A stretch of DNA of 64,000 bases. Origin: UBA2031 sp037189985 (lineage in GTDB: Bacteria > Pseudomonadota > Gammaproteobacteria > Pseudomonadales > Moraxellaceae). The stretch is taken from positions 62,001 through 126,000 of the forward strand of contig JBBCJX010000031.1 in NCBI GenBank assembly GCA_037189985.1, read 5' to 3'. Each line of letters opens with the position of its first letter. Within the stretch, counting starts at the first letter, position 1. The position numbers and the translations under genes were made by a program. Of the stretch, positions 41,802 to 52,924 are shown piece after piece. The notes beneath the pieces were generated by a model. It saw only the letters and a program-made list of their open reading frames with translations. It had not been told where the DNA came from and did no database searches.

Positions 41802-41810
41802 TGCTAGAAT
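41802..41810 (+). promoter_or_regulatory. Extended -10 of metH
   Basis: TGCTAGAAT, an extended -10 (TGn plus TAGAAT, 41805-41810) 65 bases before the metH ATG; no good -35. The 126-base nfuA-metH gap is too short for, and shows no sign of, a cobalamin riboswitch. Confidence 0.35.
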
Positions 41811-41874
41811 GCCGCCCTCTTTTTACACCCCTGATATGCCTGTTTTTCATAGATAGAGCCAACAGAAGAGCCTC

Positions 41875-45576
<3,702 letters not shown>

Positions 45577-45653
45577 GCATCATCAGTATTTGTTGCTTCA
45601 CGCCCAGGAAAAACCGGGCAAAATCCTTTTGAGACTGCAAGCAGGTAACTCCC

Positions 45654-45896
45654 ATGACAGACGAAAAAAAAACAGATCCGGCTCCTGCAGAGCAACAGGA
45701 GCAGATTACCTTCCTGACCGTGCTGGGCAGTGTTTTCCGCTCATGGTTCGGGGTTCAGAAAGAGGTCAATCGCAAACGTGACTTCAGCAGCAACAACCCG
45801 ATGCCATTCATTGTGGCAGGCATCATCTTCTTTTTCGTCATGATCATTGGCGTGGTGATCGCTGTGAAACTGGCACTGGCAGGCAGCGGAGTCTGA
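45654..45896 (+). CDS. DUF2970 family small membrane protein
   Basis: 80 residues. A polar, Glu/Gln-rich N-terminus, then the DUF2970 core FLTVLGSVFRSWFGVQKEVNRKRDFSSNNPM split by its conserved Gln/Lys/Arg motif, and one C-terminal transmembrane helix (PFIVAGIIFFFVMIIGVVIAVKLAL with a small break). Function unknown. Lies 77 bases after metH and ends 24 bases before a terminator. Confidence 0.85.
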   Translation: MTDEKKTDPAPAEQQEQITFLTVLGSVFRSWFGVQKEVNRKRDFSSNNPMPFIVAGIIFFFVMIIGVVIAVKLALAGSGV

Positions 45897-45920
45897 TTTT
45901 CTGCACCTGAAAGCATCATG

Positions 45921-45947
45921 AAAAAGGTCGCTTGAGGCGACCTTTTT
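45921..45947. terminator. Bidirectional terminator between DUF2970 and sohB
   Basis: AAAAAGGTCGC, 5-base loop, GCGACCTTTTT (45921-45947), followed by more T/A. Serves the converging metH-DUF2970 and sohB units. Confidence 0.88.
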
Positions 45948-45992
45948 TATTTCTTTGCCATACTCCCCTACAGGCATGACAGGCTGCGAAAA

Positions 45993-47039
45993 CTACAAGG
46001 GGCGGTGCTGCAGGCGCTCCCACCAACGCAGCATGAGGCGATCAAGCGAACCTTCTGCCGCAATTCCCAGCCGGCTCATCAACTTGTGTTTTGGCACATA
46101 GCGCACGGCAAACACGTCCGCCTCTGCAGTACGATCAATGATGTATTCATCGCTGGTACGTATTTCGTCCACCAGCTTCAACTCCAGAGCGCGCTGGCCA
46201 TACCAGTGTTCGCCTGTCGCCACCGTAGCGATATCAACCTGCTCACGGTTCTGCTGCACAAACTCCTTGAACAGCTCATGGGTGTCTTCCAGCTCCTCAC
46301 GGAACTTCTGGCGGCTCTCGTCGGTATTCTCACCGAGCACGGTCAAGGTACGTTTGTAGGCACCGGCGGTATGCAACTCGATATCAACATCATGCTTCTT
46401 AAGCAGGCGGTTGAAGTTGGGAATCTGTGCAACCACTCCGATGGAACCAACCACGGCAAAAGGCGCAGCCAAGATACGGTTGCCTATGCAAGCCATCATG
46501 TAGCCGCCACTCGCCGCAACCTTGTCGATACAAATTGTAAGCGGGATATTTTTCTGGCGAATACGGGACAATTGGGAAGCGGCCAGCCCATAACCATGCA
46601 CCATGCCGCCCGGGCTCTCCAGACAAAGCACGATCTCGTCCCGAACCGGGTCAGCAATTGTCAGCACAGCCGTGATCTCGCGACGCAAGGACTCTACCGC
46701 AGAGGCACGGATATCCCCGTCAAAATTGAGTACATACATCCGGGAACGGCGCTCTTCTTCCTTTTTTTCCTTGCTGGCCTTGTCCTCAAGCTTGTGTCTT
46801 TTCTTTTCCGACTTGAACCAGTCTTTCAAGCTTGCCTTGTCATACACGACCTCACGCATGGCATCGGCATAGTCCTCAAGACGCTCGTTGATTGGCGTGA
46901 CTTCGATAAACCCTTCTGTGGAGGCATGCCTCCTGCGGCTACCCGCACTGGCGATGGCAGCAATCACGATGATGACGGCGATGACGATGGTGGCCGTCTT
47001 GGCGAGGAAGAGACCGTATTGCAGGAAAAGCTCTAGCAC
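45993..47039 (-). CDS. sohB: Inner-membrane serine protease SohB (S49 family)
   Basis: 348 residues. N-terminal transmembrane helix (about 10-30; TATIVIAVIIVIAAIASA) and a charged linker (about 80-100), then the S49 SppA-type catalytic domain. The nucleophile serine is in KVAASGGYMMACIGNRI, followed by the GVVAQIPNFNRLLKKHDVDIE block and YKRTLTVLGENTDE with the candidate catalytic Lys. Cleaves signal peptides or membrane proteins in the periplasm. Convergent with DUF2970; a 9-base-pair hairpin lies between its start and the nudC end. Confidence 0.92.
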   Translation of the reverse strand: MLELFLQYGLFLAKTATIVIAVIIVIAAIASAGSRRRHASTEGFIEVTPINERLEDYADAMREVVYDKASLKDWFKSEKKRHKLEDKASKEKKEEERRSRMYVLNFDGDIRASAVESLRREITAVLTIADPVRDEIVLCLESPGGMVHGYGLAASQLSRIRQKNIPLTICIDKVAASGGYMMACIGNRILAAPFAVVGSIGVVAQIPNFNRLLKKHDVDIELHTAGAYKRTLTVLGENTDESRQKFREELEDTHELFKEFVQQNREQVDIATVATGEHWYGQRALELKLVDEIRTSDEYIIDRTAEADVFAVRYVPKHKLMSRLGIAAEGSLDRLMLRWWERLQHRPL

Positions 47040-47070
47040 AGGGAAATCCTTGGGGCTAAATGAGGGTAAG

Positions 47071-47094
47071 AGGCAGGATCACTCCATCCTGCCT
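47071..47094. repeat. Perfect 9-bp inverted repeat between sohB and nudC
   Basis: AGGCAGGAT-CACTCC-ATCCTGCCT. On the minus strand (nudC direction) it follows the nudC stop by about 40 bases but the following run has few T, so at best a weak terminator. Confidence 0.6.
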
Positions 47095-47133
47095 GTCAGT
47101 GTCAGCAGTTGATGGGGGAGCCATCACTCATAT

Positions 47134-47967
47134 TCAAGTACCAGCACGCTGGCAACGCTTCACAAAGTCATGGATCAGGGCATGGGCGATGCTGCCGGCT
47201 GGCGGAACGGGCGGCAGCTCACTGAAGTGGAAAAAGCCGGCCTCGGCAATTTCGTCCTCCTGCAGCACCAGCTCACCGCTCTCGTACTCGGCATGGAAGC
47301 CCAGCATGAGGTTGCCGGGAAAGGGCCAGGACTGGCTGCCGAAATAGCGAGGATTGCGCACAAGCACACCCACCTCTTCCTTGACCTCGCGCAACAGCGT
47401 TTCTTCGGCACTTTCACCGGCTTCGATAAAGCCGGCCAGAGTACTGAACATGGGCCGGTTGAAGCGTCGGGCACGTGCCAGCAGGATTTCTTCGCCTCGG
47501 GTCACCGCCACGATAATGCAGGGATTGATCCTGGGATAAGAAGCAAAGGCGCAAGAAGGGCAGACACGGGCTCGCTCACCTTGGGCATGAGCAACCGTTG
47601 TGCTACCGCAGCGCCCGCAAAAGCGGTGGTTCTGCTCCCACTCCAGCACTTGGAAACCACGCCCTGCCAGTGAGAACAGAGTGTCATCCACCCTGCCCAG
47701 CAAACGGCGCAAATCCTCAAAGTGGTAACCCTCGGGAGCTTGCACCGTATCCGGTACGGCAACGGCAAACACACCCATGCCGTCGCGGCGCCCAAGGTAC
47801 TGGCGGGCTGCTTCATCCATACCCAGCCATGCAAAACTCTTGAGCCGGGGAAAAACACCCTCGGCAGGATCGCTGTGCACCAGCACATGCGCGCCCTGGA
47901 AAACCAGCCAAAGCCGGTCACCACTTAGGTCTGGCGGGGGTAGCGCTGCCGGCTCGAATGACGGCAT
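47134..47967 (-). CDS. nudC: NAD(+) / NADH diphosphatase NudC
   Basis: 277 residues. Hydrolyses NAD(H) to NMN and AMP and removes NAD caps from RNA. A zinc ribbon with CGRCGS and CPSC (about residues 116-140) precedes the Nudix box: GFIEAGESAEET and LREVKEEVGV together form G-x5-E-x7-REUxEExGU. The NudC-specific SQPWPFP-like segment reads SQSWPFPGNLMLGFHAEY. The ATG overlaps the stop of the upstream ChpA-N-like gene by ATGA, so the two are coupled, a pair also found in Pseudomonas. Confidence 0.94.
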   Translation of the reverse strand: MPSFEPAALPPPDLSGDRLWLVFQGAHVLVHSDPAEGVFPRLKSFAWLGMDEAARQYLGRRDGMGVFAVAVPDTVQAPEGYHFEDLRRLLGRVDDTLFSLAGRGFQVLEWEQNHRFCGRCGSTTVAHAQGERARVCPSCAFASYPRINPCIIVAVTRGEEILLARARRFNRPMFSTLAGFIEAGESAEETLLREVKEEVGVLVRNPRYFGSQSWPFPGNLMLGFHAEYESGELVLQEDEIAEAGFFHFSELPPVPPAGSIAHALIHDFVKRCQRAGT

Positions 47968-49643
47968 CAGGCAGCCTGAGCGGATTCAACAGGGAAGCCG
48001 AGTTCAGCCACGCTTTCCTCGGCGATTTCCAGAATGCTCTCACCGATGGGCTTGTTGGCCTCCAGGCTTTCGAGAAAATAGTCAACGCTGGAAACCGCAT
48101 CTGCCAGGGTTTCGAGATCCGCCATATTGGGCTGCTGCTCAGAGTTGAGCATGCGTGACTCGATATACCGTGAGCAGGCGCGAAGCACGGCAGACCCACG
48201 CTCTATGCCCAGGAATGACAGGCCACCGGCCACAGACTGCAATGTCGATGGCACATTCGTGAGATGCATGAGGTCACGATCCGAATCCAGATAGGAGCTG
48301 ACGGCGCGCTTGGCAAGCGACAGGCCAGAACGGGACTCTGCCACCAGCAGCGCACGCGCCTCATCCAGTTGATGCACGGAAATCCGGGTGTTGTTGACCG
48401 TGGTATCAACGCCCGGTGTCACCCGTTTGACTAAGCCGGCCACGGCATTTTCCACATCCATCAGTGCATCAACGAGAGAATGCAGGTCAGCCTGGTCAGG
48501 CTCACCGGACCACTTCCTCACATCATCGGACTGGCTGCGCATGGCCTGGCTGCACTCCAGCAAGCCCAGCATGACCAAGGTCTGGGAAGTACGGGCCAGG
48601 CTGTCGGCCATGGCCTGGTAGCTTTCGCTATCGTTCTTGGCACCGCGCGACATGATGTCCAGCGTGTCCTTGACCTGGGCCAGCTCGTCGCGCAGCACAT
48701 CCGCCACCGTCTTGATCACTGAACCACCGGGGCCACACATGAGCTCGTATTCGGTGGTCAGCTGCGCCTGGGTCAGGCAGTTGTCATGCAAGCCAAAAGC
48801 GCTACGCACCGAAGAAATCCCTTCACTGTTGCCATCAGCCAGACCGACCACATAAAGGCTGTCGGCCAGCAGGCGCAAATCCGGTCGGCCGTTGCCATCA
48901 TTCTGCACCAGCGCCTTCAACTGGCGATCCAGTTGGCCCAGCAAGGCCTTGCGGGCATGACTGACAGCCACACCACCCTGCAAGGCTTCGAACATGGAGG
49001 CTGCCACCCACCACTGCAGCGCCATCGGACGCTGACCACATACTTGCTGTGCCCGCTGGCAGGCGCGGCTCATCATGCGGAAATGGGGGACATCAGCCTG
49101 ATCACGCAGCACGGCAATCAGGCCGGTCTGGTACATGAGCCGCAGGCGGCGAACCAGCGCATTCAACTGGTCCGGACTCAGCTCCAACTGCTGCAAGGCA
49201 GGGGGAGCCGGAAGCTGGCGCAGGGAAAGGAAGCAGCCCTCCGGCAGTGGTGCCTGCCCGAGGGCAGAGCGCACCTGATTGATGGCTGGCAAGAGCAGTT
49301 GTGGCCAGCCCCCCCTCTTGAGCTGCACATACTCCAGATAGCGGCCCAGCACCATGAGCCCCTGCCCCAGTGCCGCGAAATTGTCATCGGATGCTTCGGC
49401 ACCATTGGCCTGTACCTGACGCATGAGCTGGCTGAGTGCGGCTGCCAGCTCAACGGCTCCCGGCAGTTCGACAAGGCGCAAGGCACCGGCAACCTGATCC
49501 AGCCCTTCCACACAGGCACCCAGCGGTGCCGGATTGTCCCTCTCCTCCACATAGGAACCGACTTGCGCTTCCACTTGTGCGAGGGTGGCATCCACCTCGG
49601 CCTTGACCAGATTCAGTGAAGCAAGATTGGAGATGAGAACCAT
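47967..49643 (-). CDS. Orphan ChpA/PilL N-terminal-like (Hpt-like) protein
   Basis: 558 residues of helical, soluble sequence. The tail part LDSDRDLMHLTNVPSTLQSV, GGLSFLGIERGSAVLRACS and YIESRML resembles the helical repeats of the N-terminal region of ChpA/PilL, the chemotaxis kinases of type IV pilus systems. No HxxKG phosphotransfer site, no kinase, CheW or receiver domain is seen, so it may be a degenerate, non-phosphorylated relative. Genomes often misname this family 'ferrous iron transporter B'. Translationally coupled to nudC. Function unknown. Confidence 0.7.
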   Translation of the reverse strand: MVLISNLASLNLVKAEVDATLAQVEAQVGSYVEERDNPAPLGACVEGLDQVAGALRLVELPGAVELAAALSQLMRQVQANGAEASDDNFAALGQGLMVLGRYLEYVQLKRGGWPQLLLPAINQVRSALGQAPLPEGCFLSLRQLPAPPALQQLELSPDQLNALVRRLRLMYQTGLIAVLRDQADVPHFRMMSRACQRAQQVCGQRPMALQWWVAASMFEALQGGVAVSHARKALLGQLDRQLKALVQNDGNGRPDLRLLADSLYVVGLADGNSEGISSVRSAFGLHDNCLTQAQLTTEYELMCGPGGSVIKTVADVLRDELAQVKDTLDIMSRGAKNDSESYQAMADSLARTSQTLVMLGLLECSQAMRSQSDDVRKWSGEPDQADLHSLVDALMDVENAVAGLVKRVTPGVDTTVNNTRISVHQLDEARALLVAESRSGLSLAKRAVSSYLDSDRDLMHLTNVPSTLQSVAGGLSFLGIERGSAVLRACSRYIESRMLNSEQQPNMADLETLADAVSSVDYFLESLEANKPIGESILEIAEESVAELGFPVESAQAA

Positions 49644-49695
49644 GTGTGCTGTCCTGAGCTATTTTCTTTTTGCGGAACCCGTCATCAGCGTGACC

Positions 49696-49723
49696 AGCCT
49701 TGTGTCGTGGCCAACACAAGGCT
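49696..49723. repeat. Perfect 10-bp inverted repeat upstream of the ChpA-N-like gene
   Basis: AGCCTTGTGT-CGTGGCCA-ACACAAGGCT, lying about 53 bases upstream of the start at 49643. It may be an operator or a leader hairpin. There is no T-run in the direction of the gene, so it is not a plain terminator. Confidence 0.65.
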
Positions 49724-49850
49724 CAAAAACCTGTGGCCTGGAAACCGGCAGATTACAAGCCGGCCAACTGTGGCACGGCCGGGAAAACGCGTCAATTTTG
49801 CTTTCCAAGTCTTTGAACCGTATCAAATTATAAAGACAGCACATCCTGCC

Positions 49851-50585
49851 TCAGGCTTTTTCGAACTGACGCCATAAACAGGCGCCACCGGCGGCTTTGT
49901 CCAGTGCCTTGAGCTTGGCCTCATGGCGCGCAGCCTCTCCATCATCCGCGCGCAGTACGGGCAAGGTAATACGAGTGGCTGGCAGGCGCCGGATACCCTC
50001 CTCCATCCGCTGCTCGCTGCCCGTGCTCCCATCGCCTTCATCCTGTCCCAGCGCCAGACCAACCTGCCCCCCCGTCATGGCCAGATAGACATCTGCCAGT
50101 ATCTCGGCATCCAGCAAGGCGCCGTGGTAGGTACGATCACGCTGGTCGGCACCATAACGCCGAGCCAGGGCATCCAGATTGTTTTTCTGCCCCGGATGGC
50201 GGGAGCGTGCCATCGGCAAGGTATCCAGCACCGAACACCAGGTGGCGATACCGGGCCAGTCATTGCCTTTCAGGCGGCGGAACTCGTGGTTGATGAAGCC
50301 GATGTCGAAGGGCGCGTTATGGATGATCAGCTCTGCACCCTTGAGAAACTCGAGGAACTCATCCGCAATGGCAGCAAAAAGCGGCTTGTCGACAAGGTCC
50401 TTGTTGTAGATGCCGTGTACTGCCGAAGCTTCTGCCTCGATCTCGCGCTCAGGATTAAGGTAATGATGGAAGCTGCGCTTGGTAAGCCGGCGATTGACCA
50501 GCTCCAGACAGCCGATTTCGATCAGGCGATGCCCCTGCAAGGGGTCAATGCCGGTGGTTTCCGTATCAAGGATGATCTGGCGCAT
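49851..50585 (-). CDS. dnaQ: DNA polymerase III epsilon subunit (3'-5' exonuclease)
   Basis: 244 residues. Proofreading exonuclease of the replicative polymerase. DEDDh motifs: ILDTETTGIDP (Exo I) near the N-terminus, IIHNAPFDIGFINHEF (Exo II) and YHGALLDAEILADVYL (Exo III, His and Asp). The variable C-terminal part (about 180-244) should bind the alpha subunit. Its ATG overlaps the rnhA stop by ATGA. The rnhA-dnaQ pair with this order is common in gammaproteobacteria. Confidence 0.95.
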   Translation of the reverse strand: MRQIILDTETTGIDPLQGHRLIEIGCLELVNRRLTKRSFHHYLNPEREIEAEASAVHGIYNKDLVDKPLFAAIADEFLEFLKGAELIIHNAPFDIGFINHEFRRLKGNDWPGIATWCSVLDTLPMARSRHPGQKNNLDALARRYGADQRDRTYHGALLDAEILADVYLAMTGGQVGLALGQDEGDGSTGSEQRMEEGIRRLPATRITLPVLRADDGEAARHEAKLKALDKAAGGACLWRQFEKA

Positions 50586-51055
50586 CAGGCATTGGCTCCG
50601 GCTTTCATTCCCAACATTTCATCCACAGCCTGGTTCGCAAGCTGGTCTGCGATCTCGTTACCCTCATGACCGGCATGCCCCTTGACCCAGCGCCAGTCAA
50701 TCACGTGACGGGCGGCTTCTGCCTCCAGCATCTGCCAGAGGTCGACATTCTTTACCGGCTGTTTTGCCGCATTCTTCCAGCCCTTGGCCTTCCAGCCCGC
50801 CAGCCACTCCGTCATGCCCTTCTTGACGTACTGGGAGTCGGTCCAGAGCACGACATGGCAGGGCTTTTTCAGGGCACGCAGGGACTCGATGGCTCCCATC
50901 AGTTCCATGCGATTGTTCGTGGTCAGGCTTTCGGCACCGTAAAGGCGTTTTTCATGACTGCCACTGCGCAGGATCGCCCCCCAGCCACCCGGCCCCGGAT
51001 TGCCTCGGCAGGCGCCATCGCAATAAATCTCTACGGCTTCATTGTTCATCGACAT
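50585..51055 (-). CDS. rnhA: Ribonuclease HI
   Basis: 156 residues. Cuts the RNA strand of RNA-DNA hybrids. The catalytic acidic residues are in IYCDGACRGNPGPGGWGAIL (Asp), NRMELMGAIESL (Glu), VLWTDSQYVKKG (Asp) and the C-terminal GHEGNEIADQLAN (Asp). Starts one base inside the stop of the upstream methyltransferase gene and overlaps dnaQ, so the three are probably translated from one message. Confidence 0.95.
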   Translation of the reverse strand: MSMNNEAVEIYCDGACRGNPGPGGWGAILRSGSHEKRLYGAESLTTNNRMELMGAIESLRALKKPCHVVLWTDSQYVKKGMTEWLAGWKAKGWKNAAKQPVKNVDLWQMLEAEAARHVIDWRWVKGHAGHEGNEIADQLANQAVDEMLGMKAGANA

Positions 51056-51849
51056 TATTCATCAGCATCCATCATCCAGCGCCGCACCCTCGCCTCGGTC
51101 AGCAATACCGGTGCAGGCGCCGGATAGGCGCCACGGCGACGGGTATCGATGGGCGTGATGCAGGAAACGCGCTTGCGCGCGAGCAAGGCATAAGCCGCTC
51201 CACCCTGGCTCCAGTAACGACGACCCAGTCGCTCCAGCCAAGCAAAACGGTGGCGTATGGTGTCATGGGAAAGCGGCGGAACAAAGCAACTGCTCTCCAG
51301 ACCCACCACCTCGAAATCCAGCAGGGTCAGCCAGTCGGCCAGCCGTTGCGGACTCAAGGGCCGGCGCAGCCAGGGCTGCTCGCTCCACGGCAGGCGAAAG
51401 AGACGCCACAATCCCCAGAGACTCCAGGGATTGAAACCGAGAATGAGCAGATGACCGTCCGGAATGAGCACTCGGGCCGCTTCGCGCAGCAGCGCATGCG
51501 GGCGGGAAGCTCCGTCCAGGCCATGATGGATGAACACGAGATCCAGGCTGTCCTTGGCAAACGGAAGCTGGTCCGGCTGGGCCCTTAACGGAGACAGCCC
51601 GGTCGCGGTGGGGAGAGCAGCATCGACCACGCAGCGGTGACGGATACGGCTGGCTGCCAGCAGGTTGGCGTCCACCACCTGGCCTATCTGCAAGGCGTGA
51701 TAGCCAAAAAGATCCGGCAGGATGCGGCTGACCAGTTGCTCTTCTTCATTCAGGAGATGCCGGCCGAGATCACCCGCAAACCAGTGCTGAAGGTCTGTCT
51801 GCAGGTCCGTCGCAGGCACGCTGTTGAACAACCGGGGAATTTCCATCAT
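51055..51849 (-). CDS. SAM-dependent methyltransferase (class I)
   Basis: 264 residues using the tandem ATGs at 51849/51846 with AAAGG ahead; a longer open frame to 52104 runs across gloB and is rejected. Motif I of the Rossmann fold is weak (FGYHALQIGQVVDANLL), with LPFAKDSLDLVFIHHGLDG as motif II/III and GHLLILGFNPWSLWG after it. Methyltransferases of this kind lie next to rnhA and gloB in gammaproteobacteria; the substrate is unknown. The C-terminal part LLTEARVRRWMMDADE is charged. Confidence 0.83.
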   Translation of the reverse strand: MMEIPRLFNSVPATDLQTDLQHWFAGDLGRHLLNEEEQLVSRILPDLFGYHALQIGQVVDANLLAASRIRHRCVVDAALPTATGLSPLRAQPDQLPFAKDSLDLVFIHHGLDGASRPHALLREAARVLIPDGHLLILGFNPWSLWGLWRLFRLPWSEQPWLRRPLSPQRLADWLTLLDFEVVGLESSCFVPPLSHDTIRHRFAWLERLGRRYWSQGGAAYALLARKRVSCITPIDTRRRGAYPAPAPVLLTEARVRRWMMDADE

Positions 51850-51965
51850 CAGCCTTTCTCGTTCCGGGCCTGCCAATGACCTGACCCGGCAGGTGGGTCT
51901 GGCAGATGGCAGTAAAGGACAAAGTCTTGCACCATTGAAGCCTGTTTTCCTGCCAGTACGCCACC

Positions 51966-52733
51966 ATGCCCTTGCAAGCCATCGCACTGCCCGCCTTCCA
52001 CGACAACTATATCTGGTGCCTGAGCCATAACGGACAAGCCCTGGTGGTTGATCCCGGTGATGCCACCGTCGTCCAGGACTGGCTGGACCGCGAAGGCCTG
52101 ACACTGGCCATCCTGCTCATAACCCACCACCACCCCGACCATATTGGTGGTCTTACCAGTTTACGAGAGGCGCATCAGCCCGTGGTTTATGGTCCGGACG
52201 AGAACATCAGTGGCCTGACCCGAGTATTACAAGGAGGTGAAACCCTGATACTGCCAGGCTTTGGAGGCATCCGGGTCATTGCCACACCAGGCCATACCCG
52301 AGGCCATGTCAGCTACTATCTGCCGGCCGACCACCTGCTGTTTTGCGGGGATACGCTGTTCAGCGCCGGCTGCGGCCGGCTGTTCGAAGGAACGGCCGCA
52401 GAGCTCCATGCCTCGCTGCAAACCCTGGCATCCCTGCCGGACGACACCCTGGTTTGCTGCAGCCATGAATACACCACAGCAAACCTGCGCTTCGCAGAGG
52501 CTGTCGAACCGGCAAACTCTGCCATTACCGAGCGGCAGGCCGAGGTCCATGCCCTGCGCGCTACAGGCCAGCCCAGCCTCCCGGTGCCTCTGGCACGGGA
52601 AAAGCAATACAACCCGTTCCTGCGTACCAGCGAGCCTGCCATTGTGGCCGCTGCACAAGAGCAAACCGGCACTGCATTGACACCCGGCCTTGCCGTCTTT
52701 ACCACCCTGCGTGCCTGGAAAGACCGTTTCTGA
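51966..52733 (+). CDS. gloB: Hydroxyacylglutathione hydrolase (glyoxalase II)
   Basis: 255 residues. Hydrolyses S-D-lactoylglutathione to D-lactate and glutathione, the second step of methylglyoxal detoxification. Metallo-beta-lactamase fold with the binuclear metal motif THHHPDHIGG (about 56-65), GHTRGHVSYYL, LFCGDTLFSAGCGRLFEG and CSHEYTTANLRFA. Divergent from the methyltransferase gene. An 8-base-pair hairpin (52743-52763) and a weaker A/T-flanked stem (52840-52858) follow the gene. Confidence 0.94.
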   Translation: MPLQAIALPAFHDNYIWCLSHNGQALVVDPGDATVVQDWLDREGLTLAILLITHHHPDHIGGLTSLREAHQPVVYGPDENISGLTRVLQGGETLILPGFGGIRVIATPGHTRGHVSYYLPADHLLFCGDTLFSAGCGRLFEGTAAELHASLQTLASLPDDTLVCCSHEYTTANLRFAEAVEPANSAITERQAEVHALRATGQPSLPVPLAREKQYNPFLRTSEPAIVAAAQEQTGTALTPGLAVFTTLRAWKDRF

Positions 52734-52742
52734 CCCCTTCAG

Positions 52743-52763
52743 GCCTCCTGTATTGCAGGAGGC
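52743..52763. repeat. 8-bp inverted repeat after gloB
   Basis: GCCTCCTG-TATTG-CAGGAGGC, 10 bases after the gloB stop, a stable hairpin with no T-run; it may protect the 3' end or help rho-dependent termination. Confidence 0.5.
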
Positions 52764-52839
52764 TACACGCTGATAAAGGCTGTAGCTCATCTGCCAGGAT
52801 CAGGCGCCGAAAAGGTGGCAATTCTGTTACGAAAGCCCC

Positions 52840-52858
52840 AAAAACCGGCCGGGTTTTT
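52840..52858. terminator. Possible weak terminator before mltD
   Basis: AAAAACC-GGCCG-GGTTTTT. A stem mostly of A-T pairs with T on the 3' side; probably ends gloB transcription, but weak. Confidence 0.45.
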
Positions 52859-52860
52859 GC

Positions 52861-52889
52861 TTGCTCCCCCTAGGGGTGGCCCATAGAAT
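52861..52889 (+). promoter_or_regulatory. Sigma70-type promoter of mltD
   Basis: TTGCTC (52861-52866), exactly 17 bases, TAGAAT (52884-52889). The spacer opens with the perfect palindrome CCCCTAGGGG (52867-52876). The mltD ATG is at 52925. Confidence 0.55.
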
Positions 52890-52924
52890 CGCCCCGACTA
52901 CTGCATTTTCTACGAGTAAACCGC

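Noticed and set aside
41749..41874. Possible cobalamin or SAM/SAH riboswitch before metH
   Set aside because: The gap is 126 bases, includes the nfuA start region, and shows no B12-box or SAH-type core.
46005..47036. 343-residue plus-strand open frame
   Set aside because: Exact complement of sohB.
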